Below are positions 5,010 through 5,752 of a DNA stretch of 5,752 nt, piece after piece. This DNA comes from Rickettsiales bacterium (GTDB lineage Bacteria; Pseudomonadota; Alphaproteobacteria; Rickettsiales; UBA1997), in assembly GCA_947455845.1 (NCBI GenBank), contig CANGQE010000091.1:1-5752 (forward strand), written 5' to 3'. Position 1 is the first letter of the stretch. Each line of letters starts with the position of its first letter. The position numbers and the translations under genes are program-made. The notes below the pieces were generated by a model. That model ran no database searches, had not been told where the DNA came from, and saw only the letters and a program-made list of their open reading frames with translations.

Positions 5010-5752
5010 ATGACAATCTCACAAGATCTGCAAGAGGCAATTTTAGAAAATAATCCGGAAAGAATTACGCCAGAAATTTTGGGGGAGAACTTTAAAGAGG
5101 CCTTACAATTTTCTTTGGAGTGCAATAGGAAAAACGTTTCTGAATATTTAACCGGTGAGCTTTATCAGGATAGGTTGTTAGAGGTGATGCATGATGACGA
5201 AGATGTATTATTTCGCCTCACTGCCAAGAATGAAAATATGGGAATTGTCAGTGACTTTATTGAATTTACTCCCGATGCAGAAAAGCTGAGTAAGATGATT
5301 AATAGTAATAATGGCGAGGCGTTTAAATCTGAAAAAGTAGCAACTTTTTTAGCAGTGATTCTGGGTGACGAAGGTAGAAGGCCGGAAATATCCGGTCCTT
5401 TAAATGAGAATAAAATTTGCAAGTTTAGAGAGTTTAAAGAGAGCTTAACTGCTAAGATCGACACTCACTTGCCTCCTGAGAAAGATCAATCTAACAAAAG
5501 AACAGTTAATTTTCTGGTCGCTCTTTTTATCGGAAATGATGATTTAAAATCGGAGATTCCTCAAGTGGCAATTGCTAAATTGATGGGCCAAAGTGATCAG
5601 AATACTTTCTTTGAAGAAATAGAGAAGATATTGGAGAAATATGATGCAAGATCTGAGGATCAAAATAATGAGACAAAATCTTCTGAAGAAAATTTAGAAA
5701 ATACTACGGGAGATTTAAGTAACGTACAAGAATTGAAGAAGTTCTGGGAGAA
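5010..5752 (+). CDS. Acidic helical protein of unknown function, 3' end beyond the window
   Basis: ATG 5010 lies 8 nt after the stop of the DUF1016-nuclease gene and opens a frame with no stop to the window end (247 complete codons). The spacing suggests one operon. The protein starts MTISQDLQEAILENNPERIT, has no signal peptide or membrane segment, and is rich in Glu, Lys, Asn and Asp. Its middle (FKEALQFSLECNRKNVSEYL, then VATFLAVILGDEGRRPEISG) looks mostly alpha-helical. A low-complexity acidic stretch (ARSEDQNNETKSSEENLENT) precedes ELKKFWE at the edge. I recognise no family. A partner of the upstream nuclease or an unrelated cytosolic or effector-like protein are both possible. No Shine-Dalgarno is visible, so translation may be coupled. 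Confidence 0.75.
   Translation, partial: MTISQDLQEAILENNPERITPEILGENFKEALQFSLECNRKNVSEYLTGELYQDRLLEVMHDDEDVLFRLTAKNENMGIVSDFIEFTPDAEKLSKMINSNNGEAFKSEKVATFLAVILGDEGRRPEISGPLNENKICKFREFKESLTAKIDTHLPPEKDQSNKRTVNFLVALFIGNDDLKSEIPQVAIAKLMGQSDQNTFFEEIEKILEKYDARSEDQNNETKSSEENLENTTGDLSNVQELKKFWE

Noticed and set aside
4916..5464. Minus-strand open frames opposite the nuclease end and the last gene
   Set aside because: They are antisense to frames with better coding character, and neither has a recognisable domain.
1..5752. tRNA or rRNA genes
   Set aside because: No cloverleaf-like or conserved ribosomal sequence was seen on either strand by eye; the inverted repeats lack tRNA arms.

Overview
This 5.75-kb window is an A+T-rich bacterial segment with short, loosely packed genes and many palindromic intergenic repeats. 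Two genes appear broken by single-base frameshifts. I cannot name the organism. A Rickettsiales-like or other reduced, low-GC alphaproteobacterium is my first guess. It rests on the A-F-S-L-I-E prepilin with a jelly-roll domain, gene decay, and a palindromic element read in frame inside a protein gene, as Rickettsia palindromic elements are. Another low-GC lineage, including Patescibacteria, is not excluded.

Layout: (1) 1-74 is the right part of a palindromic repeat that runs directly into the next gene. (2) 78-1298 (+) is a BioF-type PLP enzyme (8-amino-7-oxononanoate synthase). A 100-nt near-perfect inverted repeat is spliced in frame into it between two catalytic motifs. (3) 1285-1561 (+) is an unrecognised coding remnant with a frameshift. 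(4) 1565-1676 is a complete palindromic repeat. (5) 1702-2316 (-) is a LexA/UmuD-type self-cleaving repressor. (6) 2317-2441 is a divergent regulatory region with a perfect 9-bp dyad. (7) 2442-2702 (+) is a small WYL-like protein. (8) 2743-2853 is a second complete copy of the palindromic repeat, between convergent genes. (9) 2883-3773 (-) is a type IV prepilin-like protein carrying a LamG-like domain. (10) 3774-3913 is a divergent intergenic region with a 12-bp hairpin and a perfect 26-bp GC-rich palindrome. (11) 3914-5001 (+) is a DUF1016-thermonuclease fusion, frameshifted near position 4095. (12) 5010 to the window end (+) is an unrecognised acidic protein, probably in the same operon.

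Two kinds of structure dominate. The first is a pair of unrelated palindromic repeat families. One (core GGTCTCGACTCCGCTCGACC, five copies) sits in intergenic space, twice exactly between convergent genes. The other sits inside bioF and is translated. The second is a possible regulatory module: a LexA-like repressor and a small WYL-like protein are transcribed divergently around a shared dyad, a natural candidate for an autoregulated stress switch. The nuclease fusion, DUF1016 with a staphylococcal-nuclease-like domain, is the nearest thing to a defence or DNA-processing gene, but it is broken as read.
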